From: an uncultured SAR116 cluster alpha proteobacterium
GTDB lineage: Bacteria > Pseudomonadota > Alphaproteobacteria > Puniceispirillales > Marisalimonadaceae
Length of the DNA: 36,708 nt
Assembly (NCBI GenBank): GCA_902619485.1
Contig: CACNEF010000010.1
Span: 1-36,708, forward strand
Reading direction: 5' to 3'
Below are positions 7,526-15,587 of this stretch, in pieces. Positions within the stretch are counted from its first letter, which is position 1. The number at the start of each line of letters is the position of its first letter. The notes beneath the pieces were generated by a model that was given only the letters and a program-made list of their open reading frames with translations, did no database searches and was not told where the DNA came from. The position numbers and the translations under genes were made by a program.

Positions 7526-8785
7526 ATGAAAATTGCTATTATTGGTTCTGGGATATCAGGACTATCAGCTGCTTTACTATTGTCTCAAAAACACCAAATA
7601 ACAATATTTGAAATAGATAAAAGATATGGTGGGCATGCTAATACTGTTCAAATAAATAGAGAAAATACAACTATTAATGTTGATACTGGGTTCATTGTAT
7701 TCAATAAATTAAATTATCCAAACTTAGTTGGGTTTTTAAAACATCTTAATGTTGAAACTATTAAATCAGATATGTCGTTTGCAGTTTCTGCAAGAGATGG
7801 AGAATTAGAATATTCAGGTTCCCTTAAAGGAATGTTTGCACAAAAAAAGAATTATTTTAACTTAAAATTTTATAAAATGTTAAAAGATATTATAAGATTT
7901 TTTATCTTTGGTTATAAATATGCTTTTCATGTTAAAGAAAATGAAAATTTAAAAGACTACTTAAGTAGATGTAACTTTAGTGATGAATTTGCAAATGATC
8001 ATTTAATACCAATGTCGTCTGCAATTTGGTCTTGTCCAGAAAAAAAAATATTAACATTTCCAGCCAAAAATTTACTTACTTTTTTTAAGAATCATCAGTT
8101 AATTAACTTTTTCATTAGACCTAAATGGCGAACAGTTAAAGGAGGTTCTGTACAATACGTAAAAAAAGTGATCAAAACACTTGAACAGAATAAAAATAAT
8201 AAACTTTTATTAAATACAAAAATTTCTTCTATAACTTCAAAAAGAAAAAAAATTAAAATTGAATATAATCATAGTTATGAAACTTTTGATAAAATAATAA
8301 TGGCCACTCACCCTGATCAAACATTGAAATTAATAAAAGATTTAGATAAAAAAACTAAAGAAATTTTAAGTAAATTTCGATATCAGAAAAACACAGTGTT
8401 TTTACACTCAGACCCTTCAATGATGCCAAGAAATCTCAAAACCTGGTCTAGCTGGAATTATCTATCTAATAAAAATGAAAAGTCCTCAACAACTTATTGG
8501 ATGAATAAACTACAAGATTTGAACACCTCATTAAATGTATTTGTTAGTTTGAATCCGTTTAAAATACCAAATAAATCTCTAGTTCATAAAAAAATTGTGT
8601 ATGAACATCCTATTTTTAATAATAGTACAAATGAAGCTCAAAAGCGTATTGATAAATTTCAAGGAAAAGATAATATTTACTTTGCAGGTGCTTGGTTAGG
8701 TTACGGTTTCCACGAAGATGGAATATTATCAGCTATAGAAATTTCAAAATATTTTGACATAAAAGTGCCATGGATAGAAAAATAA
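7526..8785 (+). CDS. FAD/NAD(P)-binding amine-oxidase-like oxidoreductase (COG2907 type)
   Basis: A 419-residue flavoprotein. The N-terminus KIAIIGSGISGLSAALLLS (FAD ADP-binding motif GSGISG at 7-12) leads into FEIDKRYGGHANTV, and the C-terminus has the flavin-site segment YFAGAWLGYGFHEDGILSA. This pair of marks is typical of the COG2907 group, which nearly always lies next to DUF1365 and a cyclopropane-synthase-like gene, as here. Members of this neighbourhood in Rhodobacter sphaeroides have been connected with desaturation and oxygenation of methylated membrane fatty acids, so a fatty-acyl desaturase-like role is my inference. It overlaps the next gene by 16 bases, which implies translational coupling. 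Confidence 0.88.
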   Translation: MKIAIIGSGISGLSAALLLSQKHQITIFEIDKRYGGHANTVQINRENTTINVDTGFIVFNKLNYPNLVGFLKHLNVETIKSDMSFAVSARDGELEYSGSLKGMFAQKKNYFNLKFYKMLKDIIRFFIFGYKYAFHVKENENLKDYLSRCNFSDEFANDHLIPMSSAIWSCPEKKILTFPAKNLLTFFKNHQLINFFIRPKWRTVKGGSVQYVKKVIKTLEQNKNNKLLLNTKISSITSKRKKIKIEYNHSYETFDKIIMATHPDQTLKLIKDLDKKTKEILSKFRYQKNTVFLHSDPSMMPRNLKTWSSWNYLSNKNEKSSTTYWMNKLQDLNTSLNVFVSLNPFKIPNKSLVHKKIVYEHPIFNNSTNEAQKRIDKFQGKDNIYFAGAWLGYGFHEDGILSAIEISKYFDIKVPWIEK

Positions 8786-9606
8786 TTAGAGATCATAATG
8801 AACCTATCACAGGTGATATAAAATTTTTTGAAGCAAATATAACTCATCAAAGAAATGGTAACAAAAATCATTTCTTTAAAAATAAATCAAACGCAGTATT
8901 AATTGACTTAAAAAATAAATCTCAACAAAAAATACCCAATTACCCTTCATTGTTTTCTCTAAAAAAATTCAATCTACTTACTTGGAGTGCCTCGAAACAT
9001 GGAAGCCAGTGTGAATTTTCTACATCTAATGATCTTTATAAATTTATTAAAAATTTATGTAACGAAAAAACGAAAGATAATGAGGAAATTCATAATATAA
9101 AATTGTTAACTTTTCCAAAAGTTTTAAGTTTTGGCTTTAACCCACTTTCAGTTTATTTTTGTTATGATAAAAAAGGATTGCTAATGCATTCAATTTTTGA
9201 AGTCAGAAACACTTTTGGAGATATGCACCATTATATTTTACGAAATATAAATCAAAGAAAATTTACTCAAAAAACAACTAAGAAACTATTTGTATCACCA
9301 TTTTATCCTAAAAAGGGAAGTTATAATTTATTTGCAAACTACGTCCATGATAGGATTATGATTTCAGTAGAATATACCTTACAGAATAAAAAAGTATTTG
9401 TAGCTACGATGAAATTGCAAGAAATTAAATTTAATAATTTGAATATTTTAAAGGCATTTTTAAAATGTTCTATATATCCAGGTAAAATTTGGATAAATAT
9501 TCATTTACAAGCATTAATTCTCTGGTTTAAAAGAGTATGTCTCTACAAAATCCCTCCTGGTGAAAAAATCAAACATTCATTTGGAATTGAAGTGTCAAAA
9601 GATTAA
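8770..9606 (+). CDS. DUF1365 family protein
   Basis: A 278-residue protein of the DUF1365 family. Its core mark is FNPLSVYFCYDKKGLLMHSI near residue 130, followed by EVRNTFGDMHHYIL. The C-terminus FGIEVSKD and the basic segment around KRVCLYKIPPGEKIKHS are consistent with a peripheral membrane protein. No biochemical activity is firmly assigned to the family as far as I know. Its standard partners, an FAD oxidoreductase before and a CFA-like methyltransferase after, are both present, which points to modification of phospholipid acyl chains. It starts 16 bases inside the FAD gene. Confidence 0.88.
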   Translation: MDRKIIRDHNEPITGDIKFFEANITHQRNGNKNHFFKNKSNAVLIDLKNKSQQKIPNYPSLFSLKKFNLLTWSASKHGSQCEFSTSNDLYKFIKNLCNEKTKDNEEIHNIKLLTFPKVLSFGFNPLSVYFCYDKKGLLMHSIFEVRNTFGDMHHYILRNINQRKFTQKTTKKLFVSPFYPKKGSYNLFANYVHDRIMISVEYTLQNKKVFVATMKLQEIKFNNLNILKAFLKCSIYPGKIWINIHLQALILWFKRVCLYKIPPGEKIKHSFGIEVSKD

Positions 9607-9632
9607 TTTAATTTTAATAGGTTATATAATTA

Positions 9633-10805
9633 ATGAATTTTTGGAATAATTTATTATTAAGTGGCATAAGAAATTTTTCTTACGGGTCAATTGAAATTGA
9701 ATGGCCAAACGGAAAAGTTGAAAAGATCTCTGCAAGCAAAGCTGGACCTATTGCAAATTTAAAAATTGCTGATGATAAGGTTGTTAAAGAAATTATAAAT
9801 GGTGGTTCTGTTAAATTTGCAGAATTATATATGGCCAAAAGATTAACATCTTCAAACTTAACAACCTTAATGCATTATTTTGCCCTAAATAATGATGAAG
9901 CTGAAGACACTTTCCAAATTTCTATACTTAAATATTTTTTAAATAAGTTTTCACATTCCAAAAATAAAAATAGTAAAGATCAAGCAAAGAAAAACATTTC
10001 TTATCACTATGATTTAGGGAATAAATTTTATAGTTATTGGTTAGATAAATCAATGACATACTCTTCTGCGATTTTTTCAAAACCAACTGATAATCTAGAG
10101 ATCGCTCAAACAAATAAATATAAAAAACTTGCACAACTAGTATCAGTTAAAGATGGTGACAATATTTTAGAAATTGGTTGTGGTTGGGGTGGTTTTTCTG
10201 AATTTCTAGGTAGAGAGTATGACTGCAAAATAACAGCAATTACAATTTCAAAAGAGCAATACAATTTTGCAAAAAAAAGAATTTTTAATGCAAATCTAGA
10301 AAACAAAATTGATATAAGATATTGCGATTATCGAAATATTGACGGCAAATTTGATAAAGTATTGTCAATTGAAATGTTTGAAGCCGTAGGAAAAGAATAT
10401 TGGAACAAATTTTTTAGTAAAATAAGAAGTATTTTGAAACCTGATGGATATGTTGGACTTCAATTAATTACAATTGATGATAAAATATATGAAGTTTATA
10501 AAAATAACCCAGACTTTATACAAAAATATATTTTTCCTGGGGGAATGTTACCATCTTTTAAAATACTTACAAATGTTGTAACTAAAAATAACTTTAATAT
10601 TGATAGCGTAAATAGTTTTTCTAATGATTACGCAAAAACATTAAATATTTGGAATAAAAGTTTTAATAAAAATTGGAAAAAAATTGAAGAGCTTGGATTT
10701 GACGAAACTTTTAAGTTAATGTGGAATTATTATTTATCATATTGTGAAGGCGGTTTTTTATCTAAAAATATTGACTTAAAGCAAATAAAATTAAAATTTA
10801 ATTAA
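9633..10805 (+). CDS. Cyclopropane-fatty-acyl-phospholipid synthase-like SAM methyltransferase
   Basis: A 390-residue CFA synthase family member acting on unsaturated acyl chains of membrane phospholipids with SAM. Visible are YHYDLGNKFYSYWLDKSMTY (124-143), the SAM motif LEIGCGWGGFSEFL (179-192), SIEMFEAVGKEYW with Glu250, YIFPGGMLPS, and the C-terminal NYYLSYCEGGF. Compared by eye with E. coli Cfa, the bicarbonate-site cysteine (YSCAYW) is Ser145 and the histidine of LLHTIG is Ile279, while the glutamate and tyrosine remain. These changes occur in the alphaproteobacterial paralogue group that includes the fatty-acid methylase UfaM, so the product may be a methyl-branched rather than a cyclopropane chain. 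It is last in the operon, and its stop shares TTAA with the convergent NTF2-like gene. Confidence 0.87.
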   Translation: MNFWNNLLLSGIRNFSYGSIEIEWPNGKVEKISASKAGPIANLKIADDKVVKEIINGGSVKFAELYMAKRLTSSNLTTLMHYFALNNDEAEDTFQISILKYFLNKFSHSKNKNSKDQAKKNISYHYDLGNKFYSYWLDKSMTYSSAIFSKPTDNLEIAQTNKYKKLAQLVSVKDGDNILEIGCGWGGFSEFLGREYDCKITAITISKEQYNFAKKRIFNANLENKIDIRYCDYRNIDGKFDKVLSIEMFEAVGKEYWNKFFSKIRSILKPDGYVGLQLITIDDKIYEVYKNNPDFIQKYIFPGGMLPSFKILTNVVTKNNFNIDSVNSFSNDYAKTLNIWNKSFNKNWKKIEELGFDETFKLMWNYYLSYCEGGFLSKNIDLKQIKLKFN

Positions 10806-11227
10806 GATTTTGATTTAAACAAAAATAAGCTTATTTTGTAAAAATAACCAATAAATGGAATTTTTATGAAGATACCATTTAAGGAATCCCAATAATCAAT
10901 ATGAGAAACCACTTTTCCATCGTCATTCAATATCAATTCACTCATACCTTCAATAGTCTGTAAAGACTTAAATGCAAAGAAAGTCATTTTCCATTTCAAA
11001 AATACTCTTTGTTTATTAATTGAATAGTCAAGAATAAAAAACTTAGGCTCTTTAACATTTTCAAACATATGATAAAAGATGTTTTTAAAAGCATTTATTC
11101 CTTTAATATTATTAAATGGATCTACAAAAATTATATTTTTGGATATTAGATTATCGAATTCATTAATATTATCAGGGGAAAGAACACTAAATAAACTAAT
11201 ATAATTTTTTACTATACTTTTTTCCAT
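10802..11227 (-). CDS. NTF2/SnoaL-like small protein
   Basis: A 141-residue single-domain protein of the nuclear transport factor 2-like/SnoaL superfamily. It begins with the typical helix (IVKNYISLFSVLSPDNINEFDNLI), continues IIFVDPFNNIKGINAFKNIF, and then KWKMTFF and GMSELILNDDGKVVSHIDYW, which form the curved sheet of the cone fold. No catalytic pair can be named. Genes like this occur beside SDR, FAD oxidoreductase, DUF1365 and CFA-like genes in ECF-sigma/ChrR stress clusters of other Proteobacteria, which supports a shared pathway with the converging operon. It follows the SDR gene by nine bases and overlaps the CFA-like stop by four. Confidence 0.8.
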   Translation of the reverse strand: MEKSIVKNYISLFSVLSPDNINEFDNLISKNIIFVDPFNNIKGINAFKNIFYHMFENVKEPKFFILDYSINKQRVFLKWKMTFFAFKSLQTIEGMSELILNDDGKVVSHIDYWDSLNGIFIKIPFIGYFYKISLFLFKSKS

Positions 11228-11236
11228 TACAAAATT

Positions 11237-12004
11237 TTATATTATAAATTTTTTAATTAAATATGAAGAAATTTTATCAGGTAGATAACTAAAAATCTTC
11301 ATAAAAATAGAAAATGATAATGGGAAGGAAAATTCAAATTTATTTGAACTCATATATTTGTATATTAAATTAGCAGCTTTGTTTACATTCATCAAACCTG
11401 GCATGTAAAAATCATTTATTGAGGTTGCTTTTGTTTCGACAAAGCCTGGGCTGCATAATTGTACTTTTATACCTTTAGGATTTAAATCATAACGAGCTGA
11501 CTGAGCAAATGACCTTAAAGCTGCTTTTGTCGGTCCATATGCAGCAGCTTTAGGCAAACCAATCCACCCAGACACACTAGACATAATAATTATGTGACTA
11601 TTTTGTTTTTTAATAAGACCTGGTAAAAATGCTTCATAACTGTTTAAGACACCAAGATAATTTATATTTATATGTTTTTTATAAAGATCTAGATTTATTT
11701 CAGATGCATTCACTGGAGAATATATACCGGCATTCAAAAAAAGTAAGTCAGGTGCTTGAACTTCTTTTGCTATATTTTTCAATTTTTTAAGATCTTGAAC
11801 ATCACATGAAAAATATTTAAATAACTGTTTATTTGATGGCAATTTTCGACTCATTGCTCTCAATTTACTGGAACTGCGACTAATACCAATTACTTTCCAA
11901 CCTTTATTAATTAATAATTTAGAAAAGGCAGCACCAATTCCCTCACTCGCACCAGTAACAATAGCAGTTTTTTGTTCTTTTTTATTAATTTTCAAATTAT
12001 TCAC
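11237..12004 (-). CDS. Short-chain dehydrogenase/reductase (SDR)
   Basis: A 255-residue classical SDR. TGASEGIG at 17-24 binds the dinucleotide, NAG is at 91-93, and the catalytic set is Ser143 (MSSVSG), Tyr156 and Lys160 (YGPTK). CDVQ at 67-70 resembles the position that contacts adenine. The C-terminal 40 residues are hydrophobic and basic (SFSIFMKIFSYLPDKISSYL), suggesting membrane association. The start is GTG at 12004; no ATG precedes the nucleotide-binding motif. It lies between the membrane coiled-coil gene and the NTF2-like gene on one strand. The substrate is unknown; a lipid-derived carbonyl would suit the neighbourhood. Enzymes of the 3-ketosphinganine-reductase type look broadly similar and cannot be excluded. 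Confidence 0.85.
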   Translation of the reverse strand: MNNLKINKKEQKTAIVTGASEGIGAAFSKLLINKGWKVIGISRSSSKLRAMSRKLPSNKQLFKYFSCDVQDLKKLKNIAKEVQAPDLLFLNAGIYSPVNASEINLDLYKKHININYLGVLNSYEAFLPGLIKKQNSHIIIMSSVSGWIGLPKAAAYGPTKAALRSFAQSARYDLNPKGIKVQLCSPGFVETKATSINDFYMPGLMNVNKAANLIYKYMSSNKFEFSFPLSFSIFMKIFSYLPDKISSYLIKKFII

Positions 12005-12016
12005 ATTGCTAATAAA

Positions 12017-12718
12017 TTAAATTTTACAATTTTGATATTGAACTATAACAGCTCCTTTTACCTTTGCTTTCAATATTTTGATTTTTACAGAAAATTTTCC
12101 AGCCATAATGTTTCTTGTAATTGGCAGATAACCCTCAGTTATGTCATTATTACCTAAATAAATAAGTATTACTCTAATTGGTTGAGATGGGTCAAAATAA
12201 GGATTATCAGTTGCTGTGTCAGATATATTACCTTCAACTTTAATTTTTAATCCACCAGATAATAATAATAAAGTATTTTCAGGTGGTATAAATGATTGTG
12301 TTGAAACTGCTAACTCTTTATAATCAAATTTGTTACAAGTTTTGTTATAACCAAGTAATCTCAGAGCATCGATTATTTCATTTTCAGGAACACCTTTAGC
12401 TAAATTTGATGCAAGAATATTTTTGGCATCTCTACCAAAGTCAGTGTCTTTATTCCTTATGTTTTGAGTATTGAGTGCAAGGTTAGCCTCCTTAAGCTTC
12501 AATCTTATGTCAGTTAATTTTCTGTCTAATTCAATTTTTTGGTCATTAAAATCATTAATTATTTTTTCATTTTCTTGAATTAGAACCAATTTATCACGGT
12601 TTCCAAGCCACCAACCAATAAAAACAGCTATAATAATTACAATAAGTTTAAAAATATAATTTAATATTGATCTAAACTGTTTTTGCCTATACTTGTTTTG
12701 TGCTTGATAAAAATCCAA
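12017..12718 (-). CDS. Unrecognised inner-membrane protein with coiled coil
   Basis: I do not recognise this 233-residue protein. Residues 1-20 are polar and basic. Residues 21-38 (ending VFIGWWLGN) form a single membrane helix. Residues 42-85 are rich in Lys, Glu and Leu in heptad-like spacing and probably form a coiled coil. The remainder, about 90-233, looks like a compact beta-rich periplasmic domain with two cysteines (in NKTCNKF and the terminal YQNCKI) that could form a disulfide. The start is a TTG with AAGG upstream. It is first in a minus-strand string with the SDR gene (12-base gap) and the NTF2-like gene, and is divergent from the HD-domain gene. Confidence 0.75.
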   Translation of the reverse strand: MDFYQAQNKYRQKQFRSILNYIFKLIVIIIAVFIGWWLGNRDKLVLIQENEKIINDFNDQKIELDRKLTDIRLKLKEANLALNTQNIRNKDTDFGRDAKNILASNLAKGVPENEIIDALRLLGYNKTCNKFDYKELAVSTQSFIPPENTLLLLSGGLKIKVEGNISDTATDNPYFDPSQPIRVILIYLGNNDITEGYLPITRNIMAGKFSVKIKILKAKVKGAVIVQYQNCKI

Positions 12719-12786
12719 AATTAAACCTTAACAATTTTTTTTTCTCTTTTATATTTAATGAATAATAAATCAATATATTTTTTTGA

Positions 12787-13407
12787 ATGCAAAACAAAAA
12801 CATTAAACCTTTAAAAAAAATCAATCAAAGAGCTTGGCAGAGAATGTTATCGGGTAGAAAGCTTGATATTTTATCTCCTTCACCATTTGATATAGAAATT
12901 GAAGATATCGCATTAGGGCTTTCAAGGGTAACAAGATGGAATGGACAAACAACTGGTAATTACCCTTATTCGGTTGCTCAACATTCTATATTGGTTGAAG
13001 AACTCTTCAACATTGAATATTCAAGCTTAGATAAAAAATGGAATTTAGCAGCTCTGCTTCATGATGCACCAGAGTATGTGATAGGTGATTTAATCACACC
13101 ATTTAAATATGCTCTAAATAACAGTTATCGATTTGTTGAAGATAATTTAATGAAAGCTATTTATCTTAGGTTTGGATTGCCACCTTTACTACCTAAAAAT
13201 ATTGAATCTAAAATAAAAAAAATTGACAAAGCTCTTGCTTGGTTTGAAGCTGTTGACTTAGCTGGTTATAAAGAAAAAGAAGCCTCACTAATAATTAAAA
13301 GGCCAAATTTGATTTCCAAACATCAAAAAATAGTTGCACTGTCAGCCAATGATGTCGAAAAAAGATTTCTAAAAAGATTTCAAGAAATAATCACAAAAAT
13401 TTCTTAA
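12787..13407 (+). CDS. HD-domain phosphohydrolase, YfbR-like 5'-nucleotidase
   Basis: A 206-residue HD-superfamily protein (COG1896 type). The metal ligands appear as His66 in YSVAQHSILVEELF, the pair His92-Asp93 in AALLHDAPEYVIGD, and a later aspartate, probably Asp147 in KIDKAL. The nearby APE and GD residues are typical of YfbR and the larger HDDC2-like relatives, which dephosphorylate deoxynucleoside monophosphates. The N-terminal segment QRMLSGRKLDILSPSPFDI is a common feature of alphaproteobacterial members. It is monocistronic, divergent from the coiled-coil membrane gene 68 bases away, and shares its TTAA stop tetramer with the convergent oxidase gene. Confidence 0.87.
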   Translation: MQNKNIKPLKKINQRAWQRMLSGRKLDILSPSPFDIEIEDIALGLSRVTRWNGQTTGNYPYSVAQHSILVEELFNIEYSSLDKKWNLAALLHDAPEYVIGDLITPFKYALNNSYRFVEDNLMKAIYLRFGLPPLLPKNIESKIKKIDKALAWFEAVDLAGYKEKEASLIIKRPNLISKHQKIVALSANDVEKRFLKRFQEIITKIS

Positions 13408-14504
13408 TATCCCTCATCAATCAATGGGAAAGCACTTAATACATTTTTGGAATCAAATGCATAATCTTTGCTTAAATAACTTTTATCAAGTTCTAACAAT
13501 GAGTTTAATCCTAGCAATCTTAAGCCTGTCAAAATTTCTGTTTCTAGTAATTCAAGCATTCGAAAAATAGCTTTAGATCCTCCAGCAGCAGCAGCAAACC
13601 CCTGAAGCCTTCCTATGCCTACACAATCTGCTCCTAATGCAATTGCTTTTAAAACATCTGTACCTCGCATTATACCTCCATCAAAAATGATCTTTGCTTT
13701 ATTTTCAACCACCTCAACAATTTCTGGCAAAACATTCAAACCACCAACTCCAAAATCTAATTGTCTTCCGCCATGATTAGAAACATAAATTATTTCAACA
13801 CCATGTTTTATTGCCAATAAAGCATCCTCTTTAGTAGCTATACCTTTTATTATAATTGGCAAATCACAATAAGATTTAATCCTATCAATATCTTTCCATG
13901 AAAATCGCATTTGATACTCAAAACCACTTGCACTTTGTCTTGATGTTGTCCTATATCTTTTGGCAAGATCTCTCTCTCTTCTTCCATAAGCATCTAAATC
14001 GACTGTTAAACATATTCCTGCATAATTACAGTCAATAGCACTTTTGATCTGATCATCAACCCAATTTTGATCACCTCTTACATATAATTGAAATAGTTTT
14101 GGATAATTAACGCTTTTCGCAACTTCTTTTAATCCTGGCATACAAGTAGAGCTAATCATGTGCAATATACCAAATTTAGATGCTGCAATCGTTGGAGCAA
14201 TTCCTGCTCCGTCAACAAAATCTTGCATCGAACCTATAGGTGCAAGAATTACTGGCATTCTTAACGGATGACCAACTAAGTTAGTTGATATATTAACATT
14301 TTCAACATCTCTTAATACCCTTGGTCTAAATGCTAAACTGTCAAGAGCAAATCTGTTTCTTTTAAAGGTTGTTTCAGTTTCGGCAGCTCCGATTAGATAA
14401 TCCCAAGTTTCTTTTGAAAGTTTTGCTTTAGCTTTTTTAGCAAATTCATGAAGAACTAAATATTCTTCACCTTCAATCTTACTGCCTAATTTTTTTTCAA
14501 CCAT
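13404..14504 (-). CDS. FMN-dependent alpha-hydroxy-acid oxidase/dehydrogenase
   Basis: A TIM-barrel flavoenzyme of the glycolate oxidase / L-lactate dehydrogenase (LldD) family that oxidises an L-2-hydroxy acid to the 2-oxo acid. Characteristic parts are the N-terminal DYLIGAAETETTFKRNR, RMPVILAPIGSMQDF for FMN binding, the LTVDLDAYGRRERD strand, and the active-site SNHGGRQLD with the catalytic His and substrate-binding Arg. IIFDGGIMRGTDVLKAIALG is the phosphate-binding end of the barrel. The ATG at 14504 has GGAG six bases upstream and is preferred over the TTG at 14516, giving 366 residues. The natural substrate (lactate, glycolate, mandelate-like) is not resolved by sequence. It stands alone. 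Confidence 0.9.
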   Translation of the reverse strand: MVEKKLGSKIEGEEYLVLHEFAKKAKAKLSKETWDYLIGAAETETTFKRNRFALDSLAFRPRVLRDVENVNISTNLVGHPLRMPVILAPIGSMQDFVDGAGIAPTIAASKFGILHMISSTCMPGLKEVAKSVNYPKLFQLYVRGDQNWVDDQIKSAIDCNYAGICLTVDLDAYGRRERDLAKRYRTTSRQSASGFEYQMRFSWKDIDRIKSYCDLPIIIKGIATKEDALLAIKHGVEIIYVSNHGGRQLDFGVGGLNVLPEIVEVVENKAKIIFDGGIMRGTDVLKAIALGADCVGIGRLQGFAAAAGGSKAIFRMLELLETEILTGLRLLGLNSLLELDKSYLSKDYAFDSKNVLSAFPLIDEGY

Positions 14505-14510
14505 ATCGTT

Positions 14511-14514
14511 CTCC
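14511..14514 (-). promoter_or_regulatory. Shine-Dalgarno GGAG deciding the oxidase start
   Basis: On the minus strand GGAG ends six bases before the ATG at 14504. The upstream in-frame TTG at 14516 overlaps this site and is therefore unlikely to be used. Confidence 0.65.
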
Positions 14515-14569
14515 AAATTAATAACTCAAACTATATAAAAATAATTATTTAAATCTATAAAAAACTTGC

Positions 14570-14587
14570 CTTAGCCAAAAAGCTAAG
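14570..14587. repeat. Short dyad CTTAGC/GCTAAG upstream of tRNA-Leu
   Basis: A perfect 6-bp inverted repeat with a 6-base loop lies 23 bases before the tRNA-Leu gene, next to a TTGCCT that could be its -35 element. It could be a promoter-region dyad or chance; no clean -10 was found. Confidence 0.3.
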
Positions 14588-14610
14588 TTACACAACAAAT
14601 ATATGGTTTT

Positions 14611-14697
14611 GCGAGCGTGGCGGAATGGTAGACGCACTGGACTTAAAATCCAGAGTCCGAAAAGGACGTGGGGGTTCAAGTCCCCCCGCTCGTACCA
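14611..14697 (+). tRNA. tRNA-Leu(TAA)
   Basis: A complete 87-base class II tRNA with long variable arm and encoded CCA. The acceptor stem is GCGAGCG/CGCTCGT with discriminator A. The anticodon stem is CTGGA/TCCAG around loop CTTAAAA, with anticodon TAA at 14644-14646. The variable arm reads GTCCGAAAAGGAC, and the T-loop GGTTCAAGTCC is standard. It reads leucine codons UUA and UUG, which are abundant in this AT-rich window. It precedes panC by 47 bases. Confidence 0.97.
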
Positions 14698-14701
14698 TAT
14701 A

Positions 14702-14725
14702 ATTTGTTTTTGATTTCAAACAAAT
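14702..14725. repeat. ATTTGTTT/AAACAAAT dyad between tRNA-Leu and panC
   Basis: A perfect 8-bp inverted repeat with an 8-base loop begins five bases after the tRNA. It may be a weak tRNA terminator or part of the panC leader. The stem has a single G:C pair and no clear T-run follows, so either role is tentative. Confidence 0.3.
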
Positions 14726-14744
14726 CATATAGGTCATTATATTA

Positions 14745-15587
14745 ATGGTTATTACTCGTACAAGAGAAGAACTATATAAAATCCTCGAAGAATTTTCTAA
14801 AAAGCCAGGTAAATTAGCATTAATTCCAACTATGGGCAATTTACATGATGGACATTTATCTTTAATAAAATTAGCTAAACTAAAAGCATCAAAAACAATT
14901 ACAACAATATTTGTTAATCCTCTTCAATTTGGTAAGAATGAGGACTTTAAAAAATATCCTAGAACTGAAAAATTAGATATTGAAAAATTAAAAAAAGAAC
15001 ATTGTGATATTTTATTTATTCCTAGAAATGGTGAAGAAGTATTTTCAAAAACCGAAAAAGTTACAAGTTTAGATTCTGGAAGTCTTGGGTCTGAGCTTTG
15101 TGGTAAAATTAGACCTGGACATTTTAATGGAGTATTGACTGTAGTTAATAGGTTATTTGAATTAATTAATCCAGATGTAGCTGTTTTTGGTGCAAAAGAT
15201 TATCAACAACAAATTTTAATAAAAAAAATGGCTAAATCATTGCACCCTCAAATATCTCTTATAAAAGCTCCAATAATAAGATCAAAAAATGGTGTTGCCC
15301 TTTCTTCAAGAAATAATTATTTGTCTGAAAAAGAATTAGAACTCGCTGCTAACTTATTTAAGTGTCTTCAAAATAGTGTGACTTCTTATCAGAAAAGAGA
15401 AAAGTTGAATGAAATATTAGATAACGCCAATTCATTTTTAGTGTCTAAAGATCTAATGCCTGATTATTTTGAATTGAGAGATAGCGAACTTAATATAATT
15501 TCAAAAAATAATTATATAGGTAAAAAAATATTTCTAGGATCTGTTACAATAAATAATACTAGACTAATTGATAATATTGAATTTTAA
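14745..15587 (+). CDS. panC: Pantothenate synthetase
   Basis: This enzyme joins pantoate and beta-alanine with ATP to give pantothenate, the last step before coenzyme A synthesis. The 280-residue protein has the HIGH-type nucleotide-binding segment IPTMGNLHDGHLSLI, followed by TTIFVNPLQFGKNEDFKKYP for substrate binding. VFGAKDYQQQILIKKM and VALSSRNNYLSEKE (the KMSKS-equivalent loop) complete the active site. The length is normal for the family. The stop is directly followed by the ATG of the rhomboid gene, so the two are coupled. No panB or panD lies in the window. The start is close behind tRNA-Leu, which leaves a 47-base leader. Confidence 0.96.
   Translation: MVITRTREELYKILEEFSKKPGKLALIPTMGNLHDGHLSLIKLAKLKASKTITTIFVNPLQFGKNEDFKKYPRTEKLDIEKLKKEHCDILFIPRNGEEVFSKTEKVTSLDSGSLGSELCGKIRPGHFNGVLTVVNRLFELINPDVAVFGAKDYQQQILIKKMAKSLHPQISLIKAPIIRSKNGVALSSRNNYLSEKELELAANLFKCLQNSVTSYQKREKLNEILDNANSFLVSKDLMPDYFELRDSELNIISKNNYIGKKIFLGSVTINNTRLIDNIEF

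Noticed and set aside
14588-14839. 83-codon frame on the minus strand across tRNA-Leu
   Set aside because: Its translation contains the well-known spurious peptide produced by reading a leucine tRNA in reverse; the tRNA and panC explain the region.
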